A stretch of DNA of 64,000 nt from Aegilops tauschii subsp. strangulata (taxonomy: Eukaryota; Streptophyta; Magnoliopsida; Poales; Poaceae). Below the pieces are notes generated by a model. That model saw only the letters and a list, made by a program, of their open reading frames with translations, had not been told where the DNA came from and searched no databases. Below are positions 1-10,328 of this stretch, one piece after another. The stretch spans positions 450,709,793 through 450,773,792 of the forward strand of contig NC_053037.3 of NCBI RefSeq assembly GCF_002575655.3, in the 5' to 3' direction. Numbering within the stretch: position 1 is the first letter of the stretch; each line of letters opens with the position of its first letter. A program made the position numbers and the translations under genes.

Positions 1-1290
1 CTCCGCCGCCGCCGGCCGCCCTCCCCTCCCCTCCCGCGCCTCCGGCCGCTGGCCGCGCGCGCCGCGCCGCGCCCCCTCCCCCCCTCCCGGCCCGTCCCCC
101 GCGTCGCCTCCCCGAGCGAGGCGACCGGGGGCCCATCTTCCTGCCCCCTAGCGCCTCCCCCTCCCCTTCCACTCCTTCCGCCGCCGCCGGGCCCTGCCCG
201 CGTGGTGTTGGCGGTGGCGGCAGCCTTCCCTTCCCCGCGCGCGGTGCCATGGCTCGGGTGGTGGCGTCCCGCGGTGGTGCCCCTCAGTCGACGGTGGTTC
301 CGGCAGCGGCGGCTGCTCCAGGCGGCGCAGCTCCGGATGGCCTAGAGGCGGCGGCGCGGCCACTTGGCGGCGGGCCGGCGCGGTGGATGGTGGCGGCGCC
401 CTCCCGGCCCAGATCTGGGCCCTTTTGGGCCCCATCTGGGTCTGGGCGGGCCTGACTCGGTCTCGCCAGCGGCGGCTCCAGCGAGGGCGGTGGTGGCGCG
501 GCTTGTTCGGGGGGTTGTGGAGACGGCGGCACGTCTACTGTAGTTCGGCGACGGGTGCTTCACGAGCCCCTTTTGGGCTCGGCCAGGCCCCGAGGGCCTG
601 GTACGCTCCCCTTGCCGCGTCCGGTCGGTGACCGCCGATGGCGGTGGAGGTTGTTTCCTCCGGCGTGGCCGCTGTCGCTGCCGCTCCTCGTTCCCGGCTG
701 CTCCCTCTCATCCTCGTCGGTCACGCTTCGATGACCATGGTGAGGCGGCGGTGATGATGGCAAGACCGTGGTGGCGCACGTTCGTGGGTGGCTTGTCTGA
801 TGGAGCGCGTCGGACCGTTCGGGGTTGTGGGTGTTTAGCGGATGGGAGAAATCTGTGCCGGCTTGCCGGCACCGACGCGGTGACGCTCGTGGGCGCCATC
901 GTTCCTTCCTGAAGGGCGTCGGATCTTCCCCTTCCCCACGCCCCTCCGCGTACCGGGGGAAACCCTAGGACCTGTCCGGGCAGCAGCGTTGTCGTCGTCG
1001 TGTTCCTTCCTGAAGGTGCTGCTTGGTATGTGGAGGTTCGAGGTGCCTGTAGCGAGGTGGTACATCTCCGGTGGGCGCAACGGTCTCGGGTTATCATTGT
1101 TTTCGTCGATCCGACGCTGTTAACATTATTTTCTCTCTTCTTTCTCTTTTGTTTCTTTTGGGCATGCTTGTGCTGTTTGCCCCAGCATTGAACTCTTTGC
1201 TGTATCAGGCGGTTGCTATATCTATATTGTGGGGCGAAAGCCTTTTTCTTAATGAGGATACTGGCAATGTCTAATGGAGTTGAGAATCTT
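1..1290 (+). mobile_element. GC-rich retroposon-like sequence, left end off window
   Basis: The first ~700 bases are extremely GC-rich, CT-rich at the very start, with short overlapping open frames on both strands that share no consistent coding signal. The GC content then falls, and the segment ends near 1225-1260 in a T-rich tail (gggcgaaagcctttttctt) of the kind seen at 3' ends of grass LINE-like retroposons. No poly(A) tract or target duplication was found. It lies between exon 3 of the malectin gene and the window edge, so it could occupy the next intron of that gene. The alternative is the GC-rich first exon of a broken host gene. Assignment is by appearance only. Confidence 0.3.
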
Positions 1291-2060
1291 CAGGGGTCTA
1301 CACAAGTATACAATGAGATTTTTGTCATTAAGATCTGTTTTAAATGCAGGGAGCTGGAGGTGCTGTTCATCAACTGAATAAGCTGCATGATGATGGTGCG
1401 AATCTTGCCACACGCATGATATATTCGTCATATGCGTGCAATATCTATGTCGATGATCGATCTTACCATCCTGGGAGTCAGCGGTGAAGTTTTCCATCCG
1501 AATGAGCGAGTACACCTCGAACGTGTTGATTAGCGGGGGCAGGATCGAGCCACGCGTCATATTCAGGGTGTAGAACGCGTCGCCGTTATACAAGAAGTGT
1601 CCGCTGTCATACAAGCTGTTGGCCTGTAAAAGCTACGGGGAGAAGCCTCGGTGCAGCAAATCGCCGGCATTATAGATGTCGAACCTTCTGTTTGGGTTGC
1701 TACCATTGATTTCAGCAAAATGGAAGATCGGCAGAAGGCGGACGCTCTTAGAGTCCACATTGTCCTTTTCAATGCCGATCCACATGGAGTAGTAGTTTGC
1801 GTCTAGGGTCGTGGCCTTCTGGAAGATGGCCATCGGCACATTGAAGTAGTCGTCGCCCGGGAGAATCTCCACTTGACTGCTAGTGTTCAGGTTGATCCAG
1901 GGGTAGGTGTTGTGGTACGAAGACCAGCCCTCCCAGAACCGGTCGTAAGGATCCACTGGATATCTGCATTGCACACAAAAGACAAGGTAAATCATGTAAA
2001 TACTCCATTTTTTGTTCAATTGGAGTTGGGAATCTCAAATTCTTGGCAAGTTGAGATGTA

Positions 2061-2147
2061 CTCCCTCCGACCAGTAATAAGTGTCGCAGCTTTGAACTAA
2101 ACTAACCTTAGTGTAAAACTGCGACACTTATTTTAGATCGGAGGGAG
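2061..2147. mobile_element. Stowaway MITE in intron 2 of the malectin gene
   Basis: An 87-bp element starts CTCCCTCCG and ends CGGAGGGAG, flanked by TA at 2059-2060 and 2148-2149. The two arms (aataagtgtcgcag and its complement) form a long hairpin. It lies wholly within an intron. Confidence 0.93.
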
Positions 2148-2956
2148 TAATATTTATTTTCTGTTTGAGATTCAGGAAGTATAAGAGCAGTAGAGCACAC
2201 ACTCCAAATGTGCTGAGCAAGCCAACATATTTTAAAACCATTGGCAGGCATAATTCAGTTCTAATCCAAAACTATGATGGATGTCAGTCTTACCTTGTGA
2301 TAAAATCAGCGACTTCATCAAATCTGATGCGTCCAAAGTAGCCAACTGATACGGAAGTATTCACAAAAGGGTACATCGCATCTAGCAGTGGCCTCAGCTC
2401 CAACACAGACACGAATGGAGTCCCTGTACCGAAGTTTATCAGACAGACCGACATGGAGTCGCCTGGAGCAACGGTGAGCACTTCCTTCCATGCTGTGATT
2501 GATGGATTCCAATATGTCAAGTTCACCGTATCCCAGAAATTGACGCCAATATGGAGCCCAAACAGAAACGGCGACCCGTCCAAAGTCCTGTTCAACCCAT
2601 CGTAGTCGCCGTAACTAAACAAGGCCCTCAACAGATACTTCTTGCCGATGATGGATGGCAGCGTATAGCAATTCCGTGAACCGTCAGGGAAGCTTCTCAA
2701 GGTTTTTGCTTGCTCACTAGCCGCATCAGCCATGAACTCCGTTGAAATCTTGTGGCTCAATCCACCCTCGACAAATCCATCGTCAGAATGGTACTGTAGT
2801 CCTGTTATGCTGTCGTTGTAGGTGCCATTGTTTCCGCAATCGATGCTTATGAACCCTGCACGTGGAGAATATGTATCAGTTTCATGTGTTCCAAGTTTAA
2901 GATCTACGCCAAGATCATGGCTGGTGTGACTAGATATTCACTAGCAAGCAATACGT

Positions 2957-3502
2957 GAGGGGTGGGGGGTGTGCTGCCTCCCTTTCGGTGGAGCGGTGTT
3001 TCTTTATACATATTCTTGGCGGCGGCTCTTGGCGGCATGGAGCAGCGGAGGCTTGGCGTCAGATATGTGGTGACGGACACGCGCAGGAGGTCGACGCTGT
3101 CTGGCGTCGTGGTGGCGTCGGCGGCAGCGAGACCGGGCAAGGCCGTTGCAACAGTACAGCTCTGAAGATGGATATGTGGTAGGTGGTTGTGGCGGCCTCA
3201 TACTCGGCAGGCGGCCTGGTTGAGGAGCACGCCGGACTGGTGGGTGCCCATACCCGGCAGGCGTCCAGGTTGGGACCTCAGGTCTTAGATGTTAGGTTTG
3301 GCTGCGAGGTCTGTTTGGTATTAGGCCCAGACCGTCAGCGCCCCTTCATCAGTTAGATAGGAGTAGCGACAGAGGTTGCGAAGATGATGGCTTTGGTCTT
3401 ACAGTTGTACGACTTTATAAGGTTTTGTGCTAATAATTAATAAAGTGGCCGTATGCATCGACCAGATGCAGAGGCCGGGGGTATTCCTTCTTTTCTAAAA
3501 AA
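2957..3502 (+). mobile_element. Short non-LTR retroposon with 11-bp target duplication
   Basis: The element ends in a grass LINE/SINE-type 3' tail (tgcagaggccgggggt at about 3467-3482) followed by an A tract. It is flanked by the direct repeat AAGCAATACGT at 2946-2956 and 3503-3513. It encodes no protein that I recognise, so it is either a 5'-truncated LINE or a non-autonomous derivative. It sits in intron 1 of the malectin gene, antisense to it. Confidence 0.85.
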
Positions 3503-3559
3503 AAGCAATACGTTTATTGTTAAGATTTCAGTCAAGACTCAAGAGGGATTTCTTAAGTT

Positions 3560-3712
3560 TTTTTTTCAAACCGGGCTTCCCCCTTTCCATTACTCAACAT
3601 AACGGAAATAAAAGTCTCACATTACGGAAACTAGTAAGACTAGGGAAAAAGAAGAAGCGAGTTCGGAGCAAACACCAGGAAACTCACTGTCTGCGGCTGG
3701 CATCAGAGAACC
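3560..3712 (-). mobile_element. Short truncated retroposon with 15-bp target duplication
   Basis: A poly(T) run opens the element on the plus strand, so the element points left. It is bounded by the direct repeat GGGATTTCTTAAGTT at 3545-3559 and 3713-3727. It spans about 150 bp without coding potential and looks like the extreme 3' end of a LINE. It is the second retroposon in the same intron of the malectin gene. Confidence 0.85.
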
Positions 3713-3997
3713 GGGATTTCTTAAGTTGCACGCCGAAGTAAACTCACAGTGCATGCACATGGAGAAGGGATTGGAGGATGCAGGATCTTCAAGGGGGAAA
3801 ACTTGTCTTACCGGAGGTAGAAGACTGGCCATGGACTCGAATCATCATCATGACCAGGATGAGCAGCAGCGCCAAGTTCCACGTCGGTTTTATACTAATT
3901 GCCGAGCAATGGGGGCTGATCACCATTGTTCTCTCTTGGGTTCCTAAAATATTTGGAAGCACCGAACATCCTATGAGCTATAGAAAAAACTTGTGCG

Positions 3998-4006
3998 CTT
4001 ATATAG
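3998..4006 (-). promoter_or_regulatory. TATA box of the malectin-like gene
   Basis: On the minus strand CTATATAAG lies about 72 bp upstream of the ATG at 3926-3924, a normal plant spacing. No competing TATA is closer. This supports the chosen start codon. Confidence 0.55.
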
Positions 4007-4526
4007 CAGAGCAAACTAACTAACTAACAGGGTTTTGGTAGTATTTTTATTGGCTTGGCCTCAATCGGCGCATGATTATTTAACGATGTAGAGAAACGGG
4101 AAGTTTTGTTCATCAGTAGGGAGCCTTCCTTCCTTTTAAAGAAATGTTACTTGATCTAGCTAAGATAAGAGAGGATGCAACTTGCTCTGAATTACTTAGT
4201 CGCAGGTATGGATGTATCTAGATGTATTTTAGTTCTAGATACATCCATTTCTGCGACGAGTAATTTGAAACATAGGACTACATTTTAACAATCTCCGCAA
4301 GAAACTACGTCGTACTGCCCGTCCTACTAGCAGCCCGGTCCTTTAATTAACGCACGCACTTTGATCGATCTTTGTTTGAACCAGTCCCTTGTGCTAGGTT
4401 AAGAGCTGTAAAAGGCTACAGTTAGAAGACACAAAGGAAGACAGCTTCCATGATCAAAGCTCAGAATGACCAAACTGTGCTGGTATAAGAACGGGTGCTC
4501 CTTTTGAAATTATACGAGTTTTGAAC

Positions 4527-4569
<43 letters not shown>

Positions 4570-4643
4570 GCTAGTTTGAAATTTGGTTTCAAGGAAATAT
4601 TGCCAGTAGTTGTCCTGAAACCAACCCATCTAATTTTGTTACT
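4007..4643. other. Upstream region of malectin gene with degenerate MITE and (TTG)n
   Basis: No gene is visible. A decayed Stowaway-like palindrome occupies about 4176-4283, with arms tggatgtatctagatgtat and its complement and eroded CTCCCTCCG ends. A (TTG)n microsatellite of about 14 units covers 4527-4569. The rest may be the distal promoter of the minus-strand gene. Confidence 0.5.
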
Positions 4644-4660
4644 TCATCGACTTACCTCTT

Positions 4661-6944
4661 TTTTTTTGCGGGTAGAAATTTGTATTACTTGAAGCATCAA
4701 GTCCTTACAATCCATCGCAGCCAACTCCAAAGCAACTGGAGGTCCCGAACCAAGCCAAGTCATGGTTCTACCCTCGCTACGAGCAAAATAAGCTAAACTA
4801 TCACTAACTTTATTTTGGCTACGATTAACATGAGTAATACAAAAATCACGAAGGGACAAAAGATATCTAATCTCCTTGATGACGGACGAGTAGACCGATC
4901 TATCAATATCTGAAGCTTGAATCAATTTTACTGCCATTAGGGAGTCCATCTCAACCTGCACTAGCAAGTCGCTTCTTTGGATAGAAAAGGATAGACCTTC
5001 CATGCATGCACATAGCTCAGCTTCGAGCACGCCCCGACAATGAAACAATTGCCTACAGGAAGAGAAAATGATAGCACCCCTCTCATCCCTTAACACCATA
5101 CCTGCATCAGCCGAGCCATCCTCTGCAAAAGAACCGTCAGTGTTTAACTTGACAAATCCAGCGCTAGGAGCAGCCCACTTGGGGTCTGCACTTTTGTCCA
5201 TAAGAGGCCGAGTTGCTCCATATAATATCAGGGATTTTCCTTTGGACGGTTCAGCGGCAATATTAGACTTTATGCCAATGAGAGACTCCAGGTAGCTCAT
5301 CAAAAATCTGCGTGAAACTTCCATGGGTGGCGGGGCTTTGTTGTAAACAATCTCGTTGCGTATGTGCCACGCCCTCCACAGAGTCATTAGCAGCATGGAC
5401 CGTTCAATGTCCTGCAATTTAGAGAGCATTTGCAGCAGCCATTCATGACCGGAGGTCTGGAAGGAAGATAGGTTTGGTAAAGGCCAGACTTCCGACATGA
5501 CATCATAGAGCACACATGATAATGTGCAGCGACAAAGAGCATGAAATGAATTCTCAGTTTCCACAGAACATACCGGACACAGGTCATTAACCTCAAGCCC
5601 TCTTTTATGCTTATTATTCCAAGTAGGAAGTGATTGCTGGAATTTTGTCTATTTTGGGCCTAGCCCAATAGCAGTTTCAGAAATTCCTAATAAATCCTAG
5701 AGGCCCACGCAGCCCATTCGTGCAAGGCAAGAGGTGGAACAAAAGTTTAGTCCCACATTGCTAGTTTAGAGGGAGTTGGACCTTTTTATAAGGGAGGTTC
5801 CTTCCCCACTTGTATGAGCATGAGAACAAGAGGGACATCCACGCGTGCTCCTCCTCCGCCGCCCGCCTCGCCACGCCACGCCTCGTCACGACGCGCCGCG
5901 GGTTACGGGAACAAGCCGATGTCTAAATTTTTGCCACGCACGACGGGTATACGAAAGGGCACGCGGGAGCTGAAACGTTTTCTGTAGTGGACACTGAATT
6001 CGAACGGCGTGCTCTTTGGCCGCTGCATGTTCGTTTCGTCTCCCTTCACCTCCCGCCGCAGCCTGTTCGCGTCCTTCTCCTGTGCCTATATAAGAGAGGT
6101 CGCTCCTCTCCAGAGAGACACACCAGAAGCTCCTCTTCCTCTCGCCACAAAGTTCCGAGCACTGCACTGCTGCTACGTTCTTCCCCATCCCGGCTTGCGG
6201 CGTGCACCGCAGGTCGGGACAGTAGGTCTCCGGAACCGCACCTTTTGAGTCCTGTACGGGAGAAGGGTGATAAGGTTTTTGGGGAGCACTCTGCGCGACT
6301 ACTGGCTTCTTCATCACGGACTCCGACGACTACTTCCCCAACAACGACTTCTTCCCCGACGTCGACTACCTCAGCAACGACATGGCTGGAGAGGATGTCG
6401 ACCCCAAGTCTAGTGCTTCTGCTGCTGCTGTCCCGTATGTGTTCTTACTCTTTCTGTTAGATGTCATGACACAGTTCTTTGCTCTAGTTTCTGCCCTACA
6501 TATGATAGGTTCTACTTCATATATGCAACTTCATCGAGTGTCTGTTCTAGATGTGTTTAGTTCAAGTTCATAAATGCAGATGCTATTTACTTTCTCTCCG
6601 TCAGATTGCATGACTTGCTTTATCGCGGCTATATTAGTCATGCTTTATCTAGTATTTTTGTTAATAAAATCATTTAGTAAATTGCTCATATTTCCAACAG
6701 TGATTCTGTAGCAGCTCGCCATGCAAAGTTACGCACTGAGGGAGGGACATCGGCGGACCAAATGAGTTTCCAACCATCACGACGTCCATCCGGCCGCGAG
6801 CTAGAACCCGTGGCGCTGTCCCTGAAGGCCTCCTCAAAGCCGAATTGATATGCACTTTTAACAGAGAATAAGCCAAATTTACCTGGACCCCAAGCCAAGG
6901 TATCCTCCTCCAATCTCGGCGAGGCCCTAATCTCGGCGAGACAA
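4661..6944 (-). mobile_element. 5'-truncated LINE with 17-bp target duplication, split by a solo LTR
   Basis: The direct repeat TCATCGACTTACCTCTT at 4644-4660 and 6945-6961 bounds an element whose poly(A) tail reads as T on the plus strand at 4661-4667. About 1.2 kb of LINE remains once the nested LTR (5635-6699) and its target duplication are discounted. Only the C-terminal zf-RVT and RNase H-like parts of the polyprotein survive, as expected from incomplete reverse transcription at insertion. Confidence 0.92.
5635..6699 (+). mobile_element. Solo LTR (copia-like) inserted in the LINE, TSD GTGAT
   Basis: The 1065-bp sequence starts TGCTGGAATTTTG and ends TTTCCAACA, with a 5-bp duplication GTGAT at 5630-5634 and 6700-6704. 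A TATA-like ctttttataagg near 5785-5796 followed by a GC-rich leader is consistent with U3-R-U5 in plus orientation. No internal domain is present, so it arose by LTR-LTR recombination. The LINE reading frame is continuous across the insertion point. The overlapping ORFs inside it (for example 5987-6460) are not conserved genes as far as I can tell. Confidence 0.9.
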
Positions 6945-7662
6945 TCATCGACTTACCTCTTACTATATTTTTCTTTGGCTTGGCTGAACGCTCTATGTAC
7001 TCCTTTCGTTTTTATTTTCTCTATCTACTCCTTTCGTTGATAAGGACCACGCAGCCGCCTCCCCATTTTTTCCCAGAGACAATACCTTGTTAATTTGTGT
7101 TGTCAGCGTAATGACGATCATGTTGAACGCACGTGGTTAGGAAGAAGACAGGTGATCCCTCAAAAAGAAAAAGAAAAAGGAAGAAGACAGGGCTCCGGCC
7201 GGCTGCTGCATGTTAATTAGCATGTGTCGTCGTGACGACCAGGTGCTTCTTTCGCATGTGATAATGGAGACCGACTCCCAGTCGATCCTGATCAAGGTCT
7301 TGGCTGGTCACCTTGATGCATGCATGTGGGTCTTTTCTAGCGGGATTCGATCAGAGAGCTTAACTGACACGTGTTTTGCTTTTGTTTGGTGCTGTTCATG
7401 CACGTTTCTGGCTGACAGGTGGTCGTGCGAGAACGGGCCGCTTTGCCTGTCTCTCAGGAATGTGTCCCGTGGCCATCAGCTCCATGGACCATATATAGAC
7501 GGGAGGGGGCAAACCACGAGCGGCATAATCGATATACGCTCGCACTGGCATGCTCGAGCCGAGTTCATATCTCGACCTTGTCATGGCGTCGCCCGTTTCT
7601 TGCTAAATTCACATGGTCAGACACGTGCCGCGCGCACAAGGTAGTAGTACAAATCAACCAAG

Positions 7663-7790
7663 ATGGTGAAAGTGAACGTGGATGCATCCTTCCACGCCGA
7701 TGTGGGGACGGGTGCAACCGCTGCTGTTGCGAGGGGTTCTAAAGGCCAGTTCTTAGCGGCAAGGAACCTGCACAGCTGCACCTACAGATT
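7663..7790 (+). pseudogene. RNase H-like (LINE) fragment
   Basis: Translation gives VKVNVDASFHADVGTGATAA then VARGSKGQFLAARN, the N-terminal strand and glycine-rich turn of the RVT_3 domain found in plant LINEs. The tryptophan that normally precedes VKVN is lost by a one-base deletion (cca aga tg gtg). A separate plus-strand fragment near 7258-7310 reads HVIMETDSQSILIKVL, which resembles the later part of the same domain but lies upstream. These are probably two independent or rearranged relics. Confidence 0.55.
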
Positions 7791-8928
7791 GTTGATTTAC
7801 GTGATACAGGAACTTGCCATAAAAAGCTCAAGTCAAATGGGGCGAAATACAGCCACGCCAGGGGTTCAGAGGAGAAGATGGCAATAATGTTACACCTACG
7901 AATGGGTTTACGAAACCTTATGTAAATCCTTCCCACACTAACTAAACTGCCCCCCTGATTTTCAGGATGGGCCCGTGTCCCCAAATTCAGCCCAATCCAA
8001 ATCCTCCACATCAGATCGTACATAACGTACGCAAGACTCGTTGCGTAAGTGTAGCATCGCTCGAGAAGATGGTGTCTGGTACGACGTACGAGCGTGGGCG
8101 CTCAACCAGCTGCCACCGCCCCCGCCTCCTGGTCAACTATATCTCTTCTCTATCTATACTTCTATCTATATATCTATATATCTACCTAAAAGAAATGTAG
8201 TGTTCCGTTTCTCCTCTTACGTTCCTCGCTTCGTCCAACCTTTCGTACGACCGCCACCCCTCCACCGATTTTCTTTCCTTCCTCCAGCGGTTTTCTCTCC
8301 TATCAGGTTGATTACGTCTGATTTCCTTAATTAATTGCTCCCGTGACTCCCGTTTAGTTTCCTGTTTTTATTCCTTCCAAACCTGCCCTACCCGATCTTC
8401 TACTGCCCCGCTCGATCTCATCTAGAGGATGGGCCTTTCTTGTGCTGTCATGGAAGATGCTAAGAGAGAGAATGAGCGAGAGCAGAGAGGAGAGCAGACG
8501 CGTGCCAGGCGACCGGCGAAGGGACCCTGCGGCCGTGGTGTGGTGGTTCGATAAGGGCATGACGCAGGGAGCCCGCGGAGGTTCTGGAAGCTCGTGCTCA
8601 GGCAGGGCATGTCTGGTGGCAGCAAGGGTGTCTCTGCCATAACCTACACGCTGACAATAATATCCATTGCTTGGTCTGCTCGCAATCACCGTTTTCGGGA
8701 GCTGCCACAGATTGGAACCTCTGCCGGTGGAGAAGGAGTCGAGATGGACTGACTGCTCTGGGTCTACGACTACACCGTCGAGTTCTTTCCCGTCCAACCC
8801 GAGAGGTGAGGAATCGTGACATCAGTACCATGGCTTGAAAATATGTAACGTTTAGGTCACCGGCAAAGCAACGCAACGAACGTATTATGTGCATTCTGAC
8901 ATCTACGTCAACCTCTCCGCCCTCGATT

Positions 8929-9280
8929 GAGAAGCTCGACGGCATGCTGCTTTGTAAAATCCGTGCCCCTTTGTCGTTGCCGAACTCTCGAAGACGCACA
9001 AGGTAGCTCTAGGAGAACTGGAGAAGAACGAGATGCTACATAGGCAAGAGAATTTTTTGGCTGCCAAATGTCAGAGTTTTCTGTTGTCTTTTCATTCCTT
9101 TATGAGAAGCTCGACGGCATGCTGCTTGTAAAATCCGAGTCCTTTTGTCGTTGCCGAACTCTCGAAGACGCACAGGGTAGCTGTAGGAGAACTGGAGAAG
9201 AACGAGATGCTACATAGGCAAGAGAATTTATGTGCTGCCAAATGTCACAGAGTTTTCTGTTATCTTTTCATTCCTTTATG
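8929..9280. repeat. 175-bp tandem duplication
   Basis: Copy 1 (8929-9103) and copy 2 (9104-9280) both run from gagaagctcgacggcatgct to cattcctttatg, with few differences (for example ctttgtaaaatcc against cttgtaaaatcc). No coding function could be assigned, though one frame reads GELEKNEMLHRQEN in both. The duplication is direct and adjacent. Confidence 0.93.
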
Positions 9281-10328
9281 CGAGTTCACACAATGACACA
9301 AAGAAGCTATAACAACCTCCCGGCCGGGCCGCCATGATCCGCAACTGTCCCTCCATCAGTCCATCCGGGGACTGCGTCTCACAGCTCAAGCCAACAACCG
9401 GGGAGAAAAGAAAGGAAAGGAAAGATGCGTGCTAGGAGCAGCTCCGCACTACGTACGTGCATGCATGGGTCACACCACGACCATGCACACATTATTCTAA
9501 ACACAAAAGACAACAAACGTTGCATGCATGAGATTAGCTAGGCCTTCCAAGAGATGGAGTATATGAAAGAATCGTCTTTCAGGTGGCTTAATTTGATGCT
9601 GTGCGCGCAGGAGATCCTGGATGGCTTTTAGAAGACCGAGTTCTGGTACTTCCAAGACAAGAGGCACAAGGATAGCTAGCTGCGACAACTTGGCGCCCTG
9701 ACGTCGATCGGGCGAGAGCCAGTGCGGCGAGGAGAGGTGGTGGATGCCCGGCCCGTACGTGACAAAATTAAGCTGACGGAGATGCTATTTTTAACCATTT
9801 AGTAGTATTGGCGCTTGAAGATATATATGCACACAATACAGTATGTACCTGGAGATTCTGTGCTCCAAGAGAAGCCCCCTTGGCATTACCTATATATAAC
9901 TATGCAAATTGTATTTTGTGACCATCAAGCAAGTTCAATTTTAATCATACCTCAGTACCTCACAGTACCAGACTCCCATGCATTGAAGTTTAATTTCGCC
10001 TCATAGTCGGCCGTGGAAGGGTGTGGAAGAAGAGCATCTGTCGGCATGTCCTTTCCACCTTCTTCTGCACTTCTCCACCTTAGTTCCGCCTCTCCTCGAT
10101 CGGCTCGTCTTCCGCACATCTTTCCAGGATTCATCAATTTGACACTTGCTGCGCAAGGTCAATTACCTACCACTGTTTAGATCACGAAAGGGAGTATACT
10201 ACTTAAAAAAAAACCCGGCAGAACGCCTTGGCAAATTGTCCTCTTCCCTCCCAACATGTCCCTTCATAAAAAAAAATCGTCCTGTCGATTTTCTGTCCCA
10301 CCACTTAAAAAATCGTCCGCGAGCGCTC

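Larger units (their letters stand above)
1467..3926 (-). pseudogene. Malectin-like receptor kinase, ectodomain exons (partial, one nonsense codon)
   Basis: Three exons read cleanly on the minus strand: exon 1 3926-3812, exon 2 2855-2294, exon 3 1963-1467. All junctions are GT-AG and phases agree. Exon 1 encodes a hydrophobic signal peptide (core NLALLLILVMMMIRVHGQ). Exon 2 begins with the GFISIDCG signature of plant malectin-like domains, and exons 2-3 carry the rest of that domain (YPVDPYDRFW, NSGHFLYN-like, PPLINTFEVYSLI). These domains form the extracellular part of LRR-I/SIRK-type receptor kinases at the plasma membrane. A TAG at 1635-1633 interrupts exon 3, with the frame continuing unchanged on both sides. 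LRR, transmembrane and kinase exons are absent down to position 1467 and could lie left of the window. Introns carry a MITE and two retroposons. Most likely a recent pseudogene, or a truncated allele. Confidence 0.75.
4644..6944 (-). pseudogene. LINE polyprotein C-terminus: zf-RVT and RNase H-like (RVT_3)
   Basis: On the minus strand the frame runs from about 6913 (WGPGKFGLFSVKSAYQFG, WSADVPPSVRNFAWRA) up to the solo LTR at 6699 and resumes at 5634 with a zinc-binding CPVC motif, then HALCRC. The zf-RVT domain is followed by an RNase H-like domain: FVKLNTDGSFAEDGSADAG, an E in EAELCACMEGL, VEMDSLMAVKL, and THVNRSQNKVSDSLA. The frame runs through the poly(A) into the target duplication before stopping at 4644. 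The N-terminal endonuclease and reverse transcriptase are missing, so the copy is dead. The frame is unusually well kept for a relic. Confidence 0.9.
6962..10328. other. Gene-poor region with repeat debris
   Basis: No intact gene was found. Noted content: two degenerate MITE-like ends (tactcctttcgtt at about 6999 and 7026), a purine-rich aaaaag run at 7158-7183, a possible TATA (catatatagac at about 7491-7501) followed by only a 7-codon ORF, RNase H-like fragments near 7250 and 7666, a (TCTA)-rich tract at 8145-8186, and the tandem duplication at 8929-9280. From 9300 to 10328 I see nothing recognisable. Confidence 0.4.

Noticed and set aside
249..1097. Several overlapping ORFs near the left edge
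   Set aside because: They arise from GC-rich sequence without stops, on both strands, with no conserved domain.
5987..6460. 157-codon plus-strand ORF
   Set aside because: Lies inside the solo LTR leader, with Ser/Thr-rich low complexity and no domain.
9497..9688. 63-codon minus-strand leucine-rich ORF
   Set aside because: Short, no recognisable family, no promoter or splice context.
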